Shown here: positions 10,508 through 21,535 of the stretch, one piece after another | Layout: each line of letters starts with the position of its first letter | Numbering within the stretch: the first letter of the stretch is position 1 | Source: Deroplatys truncata | Taxonomy: Eukaryota > Arthropoda > Insecta > Mantodea > Mantidae | NCBI GenBank assembly: GCA_030765065.1 | Contig: CM060978.1 | Coordinates: forward strand, 52,790,421 to 52,854,420 | Length of the DNA: 64,000 nt | Reading direction: 5' to 3' | Position numbers and translations under genes: made by a program | The notes under the pieces: generated by a model | Told to the model about the DNA's origin: nothing | Databases searched by the model: none | Seen by the model: only the letters and a program-made list of their open reading frames with translations

Positions 10508-11773
10508 CGAGAGTTGGAACTTAAATAGTGGCAACTATTTTTTTACAGCCTATACAAAAGAGTTACATGTTAGCAACATTTACTGCCCTTCAATGTAGTC
10601 ATCAGCGTTGTATATAACCCTTTTCCAGCCATGTGGAAGTCGTAGTATACCTTTAGCAGAGCTGTTCTGTTGATAGTGCGAATGGAGCGGTCTACTACCT
10701 GACGAATCTCTGGAACAGTTCTGAAGCGAATGCCACGAAGTGGTTCCTTCATCTTCAGAATCAAATCAAAGTCACAAGGACTTAAGTCCGGGGAGTATGG
10801 TGGATGGTACAGCACTTCACAGTCCCATTGACGTAACAAATCAGCCACAGTTTGCGCTGTATGCGCCCGAGCATTGTCGTGCAAAATGATGGGTGAATTC
10901 TGCAGAAAGTGTTGCCGCTTCTTTCTCATAGCTGGTGGCAGGTGGTGCTCCAAAAAGAACGATAATACTGTGCATTAACTGTCGTACACACGAGAATCAC
11001 CATAACTATCACATTGCTGGGGCTCTGACGAACTTTCGATTTTCCTGGCGACCCGTAATGACGCCACTCGTTCGATTGGCGTTTCAGTTTTGGCTCATAC
11101 GATTTGGCCCATGTCTCATCAGCGTTATGATATGGCGTAAGAAAGCCTCTCCTTCGCGCTCATAACGCTCCAAGTGCGTCCTAGCAGCGTCGTAACGCAA
11201 CCATTTCTGCATTTCCGTCAAATTATGCGGAACCCATCGTGATGCATCACCAGGCGTTCCTTCAGGATGTGAAGCACAGTCATATGCGTTAATCCGGTTT
11301 CTTGGGCTAGCTCACGAATCGTCTGGCGTCGATCACTGTCCAGCAAGGCGGCAAGAGCATGCACTTCTTCTTCACTGACGCTAGGACGACCTGCCCGATG
11401 CATGTCTGCCACAGTTTGCCGACCAACGTTAAAGGCTTTTACCCAACGTGCCACTGTTTTTTAAGGCAATGCAGATTCCCCACAAGCCTTTTGAAGACCT
11501 TGATGACACTGTCCAGCAGTAGGACCTCTGGCACATCCAATCTTGATCCAACTCCGTTGTTCCTGTTTCGAAAACATCGTGACAACACTACGTTAGACCG
11601 CTAGATCACAAGTGACTGTTTCTCTCGAATGTGCGCACGCAGGTGAAGTGGGAAGAGAGTCCATTTGCTCTGAGGTAAGGTAGGTGTGTAACTAATGTGT
11701 GCTATCAGCGACAATATTAGATTCCGTTGCATAGCGTCTCTACAGCAGTGTTGCCACTAAGTTCCAACCCTCG
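10508..11773 (-). mobile_element. mariner element with terminal inverted repeats (mariner 2)
   Basis: Flanked by TA at 10506-10507 and 11774-11775. The ends are CGAGAGTTGGAACTTA and, in reverse complement, CGAGGGTTGGAACTTA, with a further shared TGGCAAC. The length of about 1.27 kb is normal for a mariner. It is a different subfamily from mariner 1, as shown by its ends and its RPAMRKKR-type transposase. It is close to full length but inactive. Confidence 0.85.
10580..11577 (-). pseudogene. mariner DD34D transposase, broken (mariner 2)
   Basis: It starts MFSKQEQRSWIKIGCARG at 11577. The N-terminal helix-turn-helix is followed by VARWVKAFNVGRQTVADMHR, GRPSVSEEEVHALAALLD and a second helix-turn-helix (TIRELAQETGLTHMTVLHIL). 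The WVPH linker leads to the first catalytic Asp (DETW), which is out of frame after a one-base shift. The second Asp is in ILHDNARAHTA and the third in YSPDLSPCDFD, with 34 residues between them. A short block between KVMVIL and NAQYY is deleted, and the last ~25 codons run in another frame to a stop at 10580. It therefore has an in-frame stop, at least two frameshifts and one small deletion, and can make no transposase. Confidence 0.85.
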
Positions 11774-11924
11774 TACAATGCGTTTGTAATTCGGCCGGAC
11801 CGTTCCTTGGCGGTCTTGGACTGGGCAAGGTTTAGCGCGCCTTCCGCCAGAGTTACACATAAACGACCGAAAAGTCATAGGTACCGAACACTAACTACTG
11901 TACTAAGTTACATTAGGCTTACCT

Positions 11925-12520
11925 GCATCACAACAGATGTTGAAATTTATGACCTTCAGCGCGAACACGTTCCCTATATCTCCGAATACAATTCTGGTTT
12001 TCTCGAAAAAGTTCATGTTGACTGATTGCTCGTATTTCTCTCGTGATGTTGTCCTTCATTTCTAATAGCGTGTGCGGATTTGATGCGTACACTTTATTCT
12101 TTAACATTCCCCATAAATAAAACTCGCATGGAGACAGGTCAGGGGAACGAGGTGGCCACAATCCTCGACTTATTATTCTGTCACCATACACACTTCGCAT
12201 TTCATGCATAGAATTGGCAGCAGTGTGTGCTGAAGCTGAATCCTGCTGAAACCAGCAACACAACCTTTCATTTCTTGCTTGTTGCAGAAACAATTTATCT
12301 AAAATTGAATTTACATAAACGTGTGAATCAAATGTTGTGTCAAAAAATATGGGACCGATAATTCTACGCAATTTCACTGCGCACCAAACCCCAACTTTTG
12401 CCGCATAGTGAGGAACTTCATGAATAATATGGGAGTTTTTGGTAGTCCAGTATCTATTGTTCTGAGTAGAAACGTGACCCTGATGATAAAACTACGCTTC
12501 ATCAGTGAAGAACGTTAAAG
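11925..12520 (-). pseudogene. IS630/Tc1/mariner-type transposase, DD38E spacing, N-terminus lost
   Basis: The minus strand encodes the C-terminal ~195 residues of a transposase. FTDEA contains the first Asp and is followed by one stop codon. Next come a VGVWCAV-KLRRIIGPIFF block, WFQQDSASAHTA (second Asp), the RIISRGLWPPRSPDLSPCEF box (third acidic residue Glu) and YLWGMLKNKVY, ending in a GHKFQHLL tail. Counting residues gives 38 between the second Asp and Glu. The helix-turn-helix half is missing: homology stops at about 12520 where GC-rich unrelated DNA begins. Terminal repeats were not found. The catalytic part is well preserved (149 codons open), so it is younger than the mariners next to it or was truncated recently. 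Confidence 0.8.
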
Positions 12521-12565
12521 GTGCGGTAGCTACAGCGCTATTCTCTGGCGGCAGGCGCGCCACTC

Positions 12566-12702
12566 CTGCTGCTGCAAGAGAGGAACTGAGTGGAGTGGGT
12601 GAACGGTTGCAAAGCGGGGAAAATGTCCTTGAGTGGACTGGCGAAAATGAAAACACTACAAAGTGCCCCCCACTCCAGTTAGTTCCCCTCTTGCAGCAGC
12701 AG
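12566..12702. repeat. strong inverted repeat (stem-loop)
   Basis: The arm CTGCTGCTGCAAGAGAGGAA (12566-12599, continuing ACTGAGTGGAGTGGG) pairs with 12668-12702 (CCCCACTCC...CTCTTGCAGCAGCAG). The spacer is about 68 bases. With only a few mismatches over 34 bases it could form a cruciform or hairpin RNA. No gene is associated. Confidence 0.7.
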
Positions 12703-12735
12703 TAGCATTGCTGAGGCAGTAAAGTATTGTTGTAA

Positions 12736-12873
12736 CTCTGGTCTCACGTTTTGAGGAAGGGTGGGAGGGACTGGAGGGGAAACTGTAGAAAGAGACAGAT
12801 GTATAAAGCGAGAGTGGGGATTATCATGCGTGACCTTGACTGGACTGGCCAGAGTGAAACCACTATATTATCT
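12736..12873 (+). repeat. inverted-pair repeat, right member
   Basis: Partner of 10340-10505, in opposite orientation. It sits directly after the stem-loop. Confidence 0.55.
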
Positions 12874-13204
12874 GAAATTCAATTTAAAGATAACAAGACT
12901 TGCTTTCGCTTACCACGACTATTGTTGCCCATTTTCAAAACTTTCAAAGTGACCCTATGTACGAGACATAGGAATACCTAAGCAGTTATCTACACTCAAA
13001 CCATTATCACTACTAAGAATGTAAACAACAGAGGCCAAGGGTCACTGACAAGCAGGTAAAAACGGTCCTAATGTTGTCTGCAAACGCCAAAATACTGTGC
13101 GAGGGTTGATGGTTTGTTATCTACGATTTCCCTGCCTATAGCCCAATTACATTTCGGCCTTATTTCCTTCCGTCCTGGCTTTAATGCTTGGAAATCTTAT
13201 GCTA
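12874..13204. other. unassigned
   Basis: No open frame or repeat recognised. There is a short echo of the CCTATGTACGAGACATAGG palindrome near 12953. Confidence 0.35.
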
Positions 13205-13535
13205 GCATATTATCCTGTGGCACTAGAACCGCGAATGGCCGGGTCTGTCAAACGACTGCCGCCATCGTCCACTCATCCAACCGATACGGAGAGGTGATGT
13301 GGCCAACATCATGCATCCCCAGCCTGAAAGTTGGCTCACAGAGCCAGGACTGCTGCCTATCGCAGCTCCTCACTTTCCTCACGATGCTGAGTGGGCACCA
13401 GTCCTATACCCGGGACTTAAAATCTGCACCGCTATGGGTGGGATCGAATCTGGGTGCATTCCGTGAACGGGAACCTGAACTACACGCTCTAGCCCACAGT
13501 GCCACGGCCCAGGACATTATTACCCTGTTATAATG
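13205..13535 (-). repeat. tRNA-derived SINE
   Basis: On the minus strand, from 13535, a tRNA-like head has box A-like TGTGGGCTAGAGCG and box B-like AGATTCGATCCC about 40 bases apart. A ~260-base unrelated body follows. The GC content is well above that of its flanks. No second copy lies in the window, so its boundaries are approximate. Confidence 0.6.
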
Positions 13536-13778
13536 TTGCCAACGTTAGAAAATTCCAAAACATGAGCTCAGAATTTCCCGATCATGGAATGAAATGCTTC
13601 TGCCAAATAAAGTAAAAGCTGAAGAAAAGTTTAAAACTTTCAAAACTAAAATTAAGTAATTTATACATGAAAACCTTTATATACTGCAAATGTGCACCTA
13701 TATTTGTAAATAACGTATGCCTATGATTCTTTGATGTGTTCAGTATCAGCTATTAAAATGTAAAGTTTTGATAAAAAA

Positions 13779-14400
13779 TCTGATGTGTTACACTCACATG
13801 ACTTTTTCTACTCTTGTACAAACTATTTTTACAAACGCTTATTTACCATATGCATCATGTTAATCGAGATGTTAATCTTATTGCTAATTTTCTTGTAGAT
13901 ACAAGGGGAATATGGTAGGTTTTAAGCGATAGTCAAATCTTTTAAGGGCTGGTTGCTATGTGGAGCATTCCATTCTCTTTGCATGTCCAGGACGAATTCC
14001 CATTTGAGAAAAAGTATAAGTACTGGAAAATTTAAGGGAATGAAAATGGTTCGCTCAACAAAACAAATATATATGACATAAATTGTGTATTTTAACGCGA
14101 TCTACATTTTTTGTGCAATAAAATTTTGTCTATCTCTTATGGTTTACCAGTTATGCAAAAGTCGTTCACAATGAAGAATACTTTTGGTAAAAAATTCCCA
14201 GAAAATTCAAGATATACATTTTATTTGTCATGAAAGTATCTTAAATATATGATATTTTAATCAAAATCGCTAGAGCCATTTTTGAGAAAATTAAAATTTT
14301 CGAAAAAACGTATATCTTGATTAAAATGGAGAATAATTTGTATACCCACTGATAAACAGTAGAGGGTAGAGAAAGTCACGTGAATGTAACACATCAGATT
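13779..14400 (+). repeat. R chimera with the same terminus at both ends
   Basis: The left 530 bases are a normal R-I short copy (ATCTGATGTGTTACACTCAC...). After CGAAAAAA it switches to the opposite-orientation left end of R-II (CCCACTGATAAACAGTAGAG...CGTGAATGTAACACATCAGAT). Both outer ends are therefore the ATCTGATG terminus, giving about 34 bases of terminal inverted repeat. The usual right end with the microsatellite and stem-loop is missing. Confidence 0.8.
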
Positions 14401-14404
14401 ATTT

Positions 14405-14635
14405 TAGTACTATTTAACACCCTTTCTTACTACATAAGGTGGTACCGCAGGCAGTAACACTGGTGATAATGAAGATGATAAATAGGAAATAAATTTGTGA
14501 AGGAAACGTTCCGGGTTTAAGTTCCCCAGCATTTGCCGGTTATGAGGACAGAAGAAAACCTGGAAAAACCTGTCAGGGGGGAGTTTGAAACTTGCTGACC
14601 TCATGTTCACGAGCCTATGTCTTAACGATTTCGTT
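14405..14635 (-). repeat. SINE-like element
   Basis: On the minus strand there is a tRNA-like promoter remnant with box B-like GTTTCAAACTCC, a GC-richer body, and an ATCATCTTCATTATC-type tail. Evidence for a Pol III origin is weak. Confidence 0.35.
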
Positions 14636-14761
14636 TCCTGCCTTCATATTACATACTCTTTGCATTAACAAAGAAAGTGAAATGCTTAAAATATCGGAAA
14701 ATTAAAATATATACAACGGGAATTGCTAATGCTACGCAAAAGCTTATTTTATACAAATTAT

Positions 14762-15395
14762 ACAGGGTGATTTATGAAGAACTGACACAGTCATTTCTTT
14801 AATTGTTTCAAAACGAGTTATGCTAGCGACAACTTATTATACCTGAAATGCAGAGAAATTTTGGGAGATTATTTACCTCTGTAGCAAATATTGAAAATGT
14901 TCTCGTCCATCCTGCATAAGGCCCAACTCAAAACGTCTTTCCATGCTAATTGGCCACTCGGTGGAGTACTCTGTTATTAGCTTGAATCTCCTGTGTAAAG
15001 TTGTGCTTCAGATCGTCCAATGTCTGGGAACGTGTGACATAAACCCTGTCTTTTAAGTAACCCCATAGAAAGAAGTCCGGCGATGTCAAATCCCGGGATC
15101 TCGGTGGCCATAGGTTCTTGGAAATTATCCGGTCGTCAAAGAAACTTGCAATTAGTGCCATGGATTCATTTGATGTATGGCATGTAGCGCCGTCCTGCTG
15201 AAAATATCCTTGACTCAGCTCTACATCGTCTAGTTGCTCAGCAAACTCCATGAAAATCCGTCGGTTCTCTGCATGTTCACATTGTTTTAAAAAAACAATT
15301 GGTCCCAATATTCTCTGTGAGGATATTGCACACCAAACTCCGATTTTAACCGGGTGCATAGGTGAATAGCCAGATAAATGGAACTTTATACGTTG
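14762..15395 (-). pseudogene. DD38D transposon remnant (copy A), N-terminal half lost
   Basis: The element's 3' terminus TACAGGGTGATTTATGAAGA is at 14762, matching the ends of the fuller copy at 29985-31301. The minus strand carries KFHLSGY, then a jump to MHPVKIGVWCAI, RILGPIVF, YFQQDGATCHTS (second Asp), RIISKNLWPPR and DLTSPDFFLWG (third Asp), giving 38 residues between the two. About 22 residues between HLSGY and MHPV are deleted. The helix-turn-helix domain and first Asp are gone. It ends just before a palindromic MITE at 15428. Confidence 0.85.
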
Positions 15396-15427
15396 ATATG
15401 CACGTGCGTATATAACGCATAAAATTA

Positions 15428-15762
15428 CGAGGGGCGTCCAATAAGTAAGTTTCCCTATTTTATAAAAAGCATTACACACAATTGATCATGTTGAATTAAT
15501 TTTATTTATATTGTACAATCCTTCTGTTACTTTTCTACAGAGTCAACATGTTTTTCCAAGCATTTTTGGTGGCGCGACACAGGTTTTTCCAAGCCAGTGT
15601 TGTACTAGGTCGGGTCCTGTGCTCGTTAACCAGAAAAACATGCTGACTATGTAGAAGAGTAACAAAAGGATTGTACATTATAAATAAAATTAATTCAACA
15701 TGATCAGTTGTGTTTAATGTTTTTTTATAAAATAGGGAAACTGACTTATTGGACGACCCTCG
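15428..15762. mobile_element. palindromic mariner-derived MITE (fold-back, copy A)
   Basis: Flanked by TA (15426-15427 and 15763-15764). The termini CGAGGGGCGTCCAATAAG and, in reverse complement, CGAGGGTCGTCCAATAAG open inverted arms of about 120 bases, which run through ACAATTGATCATGTTGAA and TACAATCCTTTTGTTAC. Both arms derive from the same end of one mariner: in each, the sequence inside the 3' end reads towards the transposase C-terminus. The centre is short. A longer relative lies at 37042-37669. Confidence 0.85.
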
Positions 15763-15764
15763 TA

Positions 15765-16559
15765 CTTTACTATAGCTATACTAATATTTTGTGAAGTTGT
15801 TTAATCCTTTTCTTCCTTGTATCTACGCCCTTATTTGTCTAACCGCGTAGTTTTTCCTTACAACCCATAAATCGACAGCTCCTTCCTAATGACCCTCATT
15901 AGCCGAGTACGCTAATGGAAATTGACCATCGGCGCAATACGAATGTTAGAATGTTTTAAAAATCTTTGCCTAGCATTTTTTTATCCGGAGTTTATTCCAA
16001 AAATACTTCTTAGAGGATTTCAAAATGTTAATTTCCAGTGAATATAAGTTCCTAAAGCAGTAGTGAAAGCAAGTATGTCTAATGCAACGACCATGAAGAA
16101 AAATACTACGTAATACAACCATTTTTACTTACATTCTAATAAGGATCAAGTACTCCAATTACACGCTAGCTGAAACAAAAGAAGCTCGACACTGCTAATT
16201 ATCCAAGTCCGAACTAAACCTAGTAATGCCTTGTACACCCCAAGTAAGCGTGTGACCTTCCACGGAACTGCTTATCGAGATAACAGTGGCGTGACACCAG
16301 TTTTGAGATACGCTGTGTTCATACGAGGTAATGGGCATATTTCGTGGTTCTCCGGAATACAATAAAATTATAAGTAAGAACTGGCCAGGATAAAAATCTG
16401 GAAGGTAAAACGTTTTAAAAACCTTTTGCCACTTGCCTCCACTCCCAAGGTCCCAAGGGTGACTACTTCAAAAAATGAAAAAGAAAAGGTTAAATATAAA
16501 TAAAAAATGTCCATCTAAAGTATAGTTTACCGAGGGGGATAACCCCAAATTTCCTATTC
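15765..16559. other. unassigned, with a faint R fragment
   Basis: No gene. Around 15985-16070 the run CCAAAAATACTT...GGATT...AATTTCCAGTGAA resembles the right part of R on the plus strand and is probably an old fragment. Confidence 0.35.
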
Positions 16560-16911
16560 CTCCATTTTATCTGCATTCTCATTTCATTTTATCTTTCATT
16601 CGTTGGTCTCTTTCTGGATTGGAAGTGTCAACGATGGTGTTTCGGTGCAGCGTCGCAGGGGAAAAGGGTGCTCTTTGTGACTCTCTCCGTCCCTCGGCTT
16701 TCGGCTGGCTGCGGGAGTATCCAAAACCCCTTGAAGGGTGTTGGATCTCCTCTGTGCGGGGTGGGGTCCCCGACCTGCTCTGTCCGTCTGCCGGGGAGTC
16801 TCTATCTGGAAACCTTAGGGACCCTGTCATTCTTGTACCGTCACTCCTGGTTCCGGTCGCCCGGTGTCTCCTCTCGCCTCACCCTCCCATCCGTAGCCAA
16901 TCCAACCCAAA
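16560..16911 (+). repeat. GC-rich SINE-like repeat (S2)
   Basis: It matches the reverse complement of 25650-26000 over most of its length. Shared blocks are GGAAGTGTC, GATGG-GTTTCGGTGCAGCGT, CCGTCCCTCGG-TTTCGGCTGG and GTCTGCC. Long open frames here on both strands are a by-product of high GC. There is no protein evidence. Confidence 0.65.
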
Positions 16912-17192
16912 GAGTAGTTTGGGTTCGGGGGATTTTTTTGAAAATTTTCGTATGTCATGTTTTGAAGGTACTGAACCTAAATACCAAGTTTGGTGTTCAT
17001 CCGACGTTTCGTTTTGGAGTTATTCTGTTCACAGATACACAGGCAGACACACACGCGACCTTTCTCTAAAGATGCCTTTTTTATTATTCAAGGCTCTCAA
17101 AACATGTATTTCCAGCGAAACCTCGGTACGAATTTTTGGGTAGAATGCTATACCTTCTCTACCTACTATGTACGTAGGAGAGAAGATAAAAA
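16912..17192 (+). repeat. R-II right-end fragment
   Basis: It runs from the GGGGGATTTT segment to CTACCTACTATGTACGTAGG, with a CACAGATACACAGGCAG microsatellite. It directly follows S2, which probably cut or replaced the left part. Confidence 0.75.
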
Positions 17193-17705
17193 GTAAACAA
17201 AGCATTGGGGAATTCCAAAGAAACAACCTATCAGACAACGTAGCCGTAAAATTCCCACAGGGTGGGTGTTATGCTTGTAAAATATATGGTACATAGGGTC
17301 ACCAAAACCTTTTATACTTGGACTGGACTGAGACGAATGTCAATTTATGGTCTATTTATCAAGTTTCCGCGAATTATTTGCACGAATTATCTAGGTAAAT
17401 TTCATTTTCAAGAATTTTATAGTTTCTAAAGTTTAAGACAGAAGCAATTCTTTTTATATCATTTATTGAAAAAATTAAGTCATATGAAACGAATTCCATT
17501 TAAATATATTTGACAGATTTGAAACATTAAACATATCCTCCTAATTTCAGCAGGTGGTTCATTCGAAAGACCCAACATTCGGAGAAATGCTATACTATCT
17601 TACGTCTTTGAAAGGTATATGTAACAATCACGCGAGATTATCTCCCCATTAAAATTTATTTCCATAGCTATTCTAGAATTTCTGATGCGTTGCATTCACG
17701 TGGGG
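17193..17705. other. unassigned
   Basis: AT-rich, with no recognised repeat or gene. Confidence 0.35.
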
Positions 17706-18310
17706 TTACATTTGATACCAAGGTTTCACTGGAAATACATGTTTTGAGTACCCCGAATCCAAATAAAGCATTTTGGAAACATCTCCGCGTGTGTGTATCT
17801 TTGAACAGTATACCTCAAAAACGAAAAGTTGGATAAATATCAAACTTGGCACTTAAAATCAGCATCTTCCAAGGATGCGACACAAAGATTTTCAAGAAAA
17901 TCCCCCCACCCCAACATGGGGTTTACATGGAACATTTTTCGAAAATTTTGATTTTATAAAAAACTGCTCTAACAATCTTGATTAAAATACCATGGGTTAA
18001 AGATATTTTCATGACAAATAAAATGTATATCTTGAATTTTGGAAATAGCCTGTGAGTTCCAGTCAACATTCAGATGTTTCTCGTGATTGCATGAAAACAG
18101 TATGGAATTTTAAGGCCAGCATATAGCGTCCAGTTCTTAAACATTTGACTATCGCTGTTCCCTTTGTATCTATAACGAAATGTATAATGTAACTATTTAT
18201 GCAGAGATTTAGTTGGATTAAAATGTAGTAGATAGAAAATAAGCTTAGTATGAATAGTTGGTATACCCACTAATAAACGATAGAGGTTAGAGAAAGCCAT
18301 ATGAATGTAT
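17706..18310 (-). repeat. R-II copy, internally deleted
   Basis: On the minus strand the right-end block (TTTCACTGGAAATACATG) through the left end (GAATGTATCACATCAGAT) is recognisable. Several hundred bases of the middle are missing after TTGGAAATAGCC. Confidence 0.75.
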
Positions 18311-18324
18311 CACATCAGATTTTT

Positions 18325-18716
18325 TTATATTCCTTCTATTAACTACTGTTACAAATTATTATTTATTAAGCTACCTCATGCAAATCGCAATAAACGTTTG
18401 CAGAAATATGTTCATTACGTATTTCATTGTGGGTATAATAGGCATACAGGAGGCCGAAGTAAGTCAAATGTTTATAAAGCAGGTGGGTATATGATGGCCT
18501 TGGAATCCGTTACTCTTTCCATGACATCATGAAAAACAACTAAACGGTGACAGCACTTCAAAAAGTGACTAAGGATTGAAAAATTCAAAACAATTGCAAC
18601 GAATATATCGGAAATGTTTAATGCCACAAAAACTTCTTGTGAAATTAATTGTGTATTTTAAGGGGATCCGCAGTTTTTATGTAGTAAGTTTTTGCCTATC
18701 TGTTATTGTCTACCAT
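18325..18716 (+). repeat. R-II copy, left part, cut by the palindromic element
   Basis: It matches the left half of R-II from TTATTTATTAAG to GTCTACCATTATA. The continuation (CACTTCACAGGCTATT...) appears at 21016-21115, on the far side of the 2.3-kb palindromic element. Confidence 0.7.
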
Positions 18717-18876
18717 TATACAGGGTAGATCATTTAAGTTGAAACAATACAATATCTCAAAAACTAACAAATGCCTTGAATAAAAGTTGCTTGATATTGT
18801 GGGGGAAACTAAATGGCATTAATGGTGTTTTGTTTGGAGGACGTTATGATGATCATTTTAGAGTCAAGTTAATTTT

Positions 18877-19706
18877 TACTTTCTCTACTACGTATAGTAA
18901 GTAGGGGAAGTATTGCATTCCACCCAAAAATTCGATACCGAGATTTCACCGGAAATACATGTTTTGAGGCCCACTGAATCCAAAAAAGGCATTTTTGGAA
19001 ACATCTCCGTCTGTGTGTCTGTGTGTGTGTGTGTCTTTGAACAGCATAACTCAGGAACGAACAGTCGGATAAGTACCAAACTTGATATTTAGGTTCAGTA
19101 TCTTCCAGAGATGCGACACGAACGTTTTCAGCAAAATCCCCCCACCCCAGATTACCCTTTACATGAAACATTTTTCGAAAATTTTCATTTTCTCAAAAAT
19201 GGCTCTCACGATTTGAATAAAATATCATATGTTTAAGATGTTTTCATGACAAATGAAATGTATATCTCGAATTTTCTGGGAATGTCTCCATAAGTATTTT
19301 TCATTGTGAACGACTTTTGCATAACTGGTAAACATAAGAGATAGGCAAAATTTTACTACACAAAAAATGTAGATCGCGTTAAAATACACAATTTATGTCA
19401 TATACGTTTTGTTTTGTTGAGTGAACCATTTTCGAGATATTTCTTGTTATTCCCTTAAATTTTCCAATACTTATACTTTTTCTCAAATTCGTTATTCATT
19501 TTTTTATGTCCTGGATTTGCAAAGAGAATGGAATACTCGACATAGCAACCAGCGTTAAAATATTTGACTATCGCTTAAAGCCTAGCAATTCCCCTCGCAA
19601 TAAAATTAACATCTCGATATCTCGATTAACATGAAGCATATGGAGAATAAGCGTTTGTAAAAATAGTTTGTACAAGAGTAGAGAAAGTCATGTGAGTGTA
19701 ACACAT
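18877..19706 (-). repeat. R-I copy, short variant, in the left arm
   Basis: Near full length: TTACTTTCTCTACTACG on the left and GTAACACATCAGAT on the right. Flanks are GTTAATTTT and TTTTTTTAAATGGGAAC, so the target was a T-run. Confidence 0.85.
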
Positions 19707-19966
19707 CAGATTTTTTTTAAATGGGAACCTACATTTTGTATGTTGTTTTCTCATTAGAAAATGCTTTATAAAAAGCTGTTTATGACCAAATGACCATCCA
19801 TGGATGGCCCAACCGTTCATTACGCTTTTCGTACACAGCCATTCAGAATGGTCCTTGTTATTTACATTGGTGTAAGAACAATTGCAAAGTGCTTTATACA
19901 AATGTTGTTGAGTTTTTTATGGAGGTATTAAAACAACACAAAAAAGGTAAGTTCCCATTTTAAAAA

Positions 19967-20868
19967 ATCTGATGTGTTACGCTCACACGACTTTCTCTAC
20001 TCTTGTACAAACTATTTTTACAAACGCTTATTCTCCATCTACTTCATGTTAATCGAGATAAACATTTGCAGACTCTATCTTATTGCTAATTTTCTTGTAG
20101 ATGTAAGGGGAATATACATTTACAAGGGCAATATAGAAAAACAGTAGCCTTTAAACACATACATATCTCTTAATAGCTGGTTGTTAGGTGCAGCACCATT
20201 CCCTTTGCCACAGATTAATACTCTTTGCATATCCAAGACAAAAAATGAATAACGAATTCCCATTTGAGAAAATAAGTATTGTAAAATTTAAGGGAATAAC
20301 AAGTAATATCTCGAAAATGGTTCACTCAACAAAAAAAAAGTTATATGACATAAATTGTTAACGCGATCTACATTTTTTGTGTAGTAAACTTTTGTCTATC
20401 TCTTATGGTTTACCAGTTATGCAAAAATCGTTCACAATGAAGAATACTTTTGGAGACACTCCCAGGAAATTAAAGATATACATTTTATTTGTCATAAAAA
20501 TATCTTAAACATATGATATTTTAATCAAAATCGTTAGAGCCATTTTTGAGAAAATTAAAATTTTCGAAAAATCTTCCATGTAAAGGGTAATCTGGGGTGG
20601 AGGGATTTTCTTGAAAAGCTTCGTGTCGCGTCCTTGGAAGATACTGAACCTAAATACCAAGTTTGGTGTTTATCCGACTGTTCTTTTCTGAGTTATGCTG
20701 TTCACAGACAGACACACACACAGACACACACAGGACATGTTTCCAAAAATGCTTTTTTTGGATTCAGGGGGTCTCAAAACATGTATTTCCGGTGAAATCT
20801 CGGTATCGAATTTTTGGATGGAATACAATACTTTCTCTACTTACTATACGTAGTAGAGAAAGTAAAAA
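19967..20868 (+). repeat. R-I copy, long variant, in the right arm
   Basis: It lies at the mirror-image position of the left-arm copy (CCCATTTTAAAAA before it, AAATTAAATTGACCC after it), but belongs to the long variant. It is therefore not a simple mirror duplicate of 18877-19706. Confidence 0.85.
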
Positions 20869-21015
20869 TTAAATTGACCCTAAAATGACTACAACGGCCT
20901 CCAAATAAATCAGCAGCAATAGGATATAATATCAAGCAACGTTTATTCAAGGCTTTCTTTCTACAACGCTTAGTTGTGGAGATATTGTACAGTCTCAACT
21001 TTAATAGTCCACCCT

Positions 21016-21115
21016 GTATAAAAGTACACAACATTCGTGGGTAATGAAAAACACTTCACAGGCTATTAGCAGAAAATCAAAGATATAGTTTATTTGTATG
21101 CAAATATCTTAGATT
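21016..21115 (+). repeat. R-II continuation
   Basis: Short resumption of the R-II copy split at 18716 (CACTTCACAGGCTATT, then AGATATAG...TTTATTTG). It is truncated on the right. Confidence 0.6.
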
Positions 21116-21533
21116 ATAATATTGTATCTGGATCACCGCCACAACGTGCACTTGTCTTCTGTTTCATTCAAATTAATCGACATTCGTCTGTTACAAGATA
21201 TCTCGAAAAGGTTAACTACTCATAATACGAATGTACAATTATTATTTTGTAAGCCGAGTTTAGGGGAATCGCATTTAAATTCTTATTTTATTCGTCAAAT
21301 AGTTCTAATAAGTGCCACTCTGGATTGCCGATAAATGGGTGAATTTATCTGGAAAGCTGTAGTGGAGATGCCTTTATGCAGTCCATCGTTGTCCTGGGTA
21401 CTGGATTCGGCTCTGCTCCGACTCAGGATCTTATCGCCTCTTACTCTGCGATTCATAGTTACCTTATTTGAAATTCCCGCTTTGGAAATAGTCATCCGCC
21501 TGCTGTGACAGACTTGTAGATGTGGCGATATAT
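21116..21533. other. unassigned
   Basis: The 84-codon minus-strand frame at 21295-21549 has no recognised domain and runs into the mariner end. There is no repeat match. Confidence 0.35.
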
Positions 21534-21535
21534 TA

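Larger units (their letters stand above)
18717..21019. mobile_element. 2.3-kb palindromic element with an R-I copy in each arm
   Basis: The outer ends are TATACAGGGTAGATCATTTA and, in reverse complement, TATACAGGGTGGACTATTAA. The arms match for about 160 bases from each end. Each arm is then interrupted by an R-I copy, and the arm continues for about 30 bases (AAATGGGAAC...TGTTGTTTT) before a ~200-base centre. TATA at both edges is a possible target duplication. The host is an R-II copy. A 65-base relative of the end lies at 31813-31877. No transposase is visible, and the superfamily is unknown. Confidence 0.75.

Noticed and set aside
16619-17143. 174-codon plus-strand frame as a gene
   Set aside because: It spans the junction of S2 and an R-II fragment, so it is a chance fusion of two repeats.
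20663-20872. Recurring 60-110-codon frames of the MVFIRLFVSELCCSQTDT type in more than ten R copies, looking like a conserved small protein
   Set aside because: They appear because the R copies are similar DNA. Antisense frames through the same segment are equally open, reading length follows the CA microsatellite, and frames shift freely between copies. There is no sign of coding constraint.
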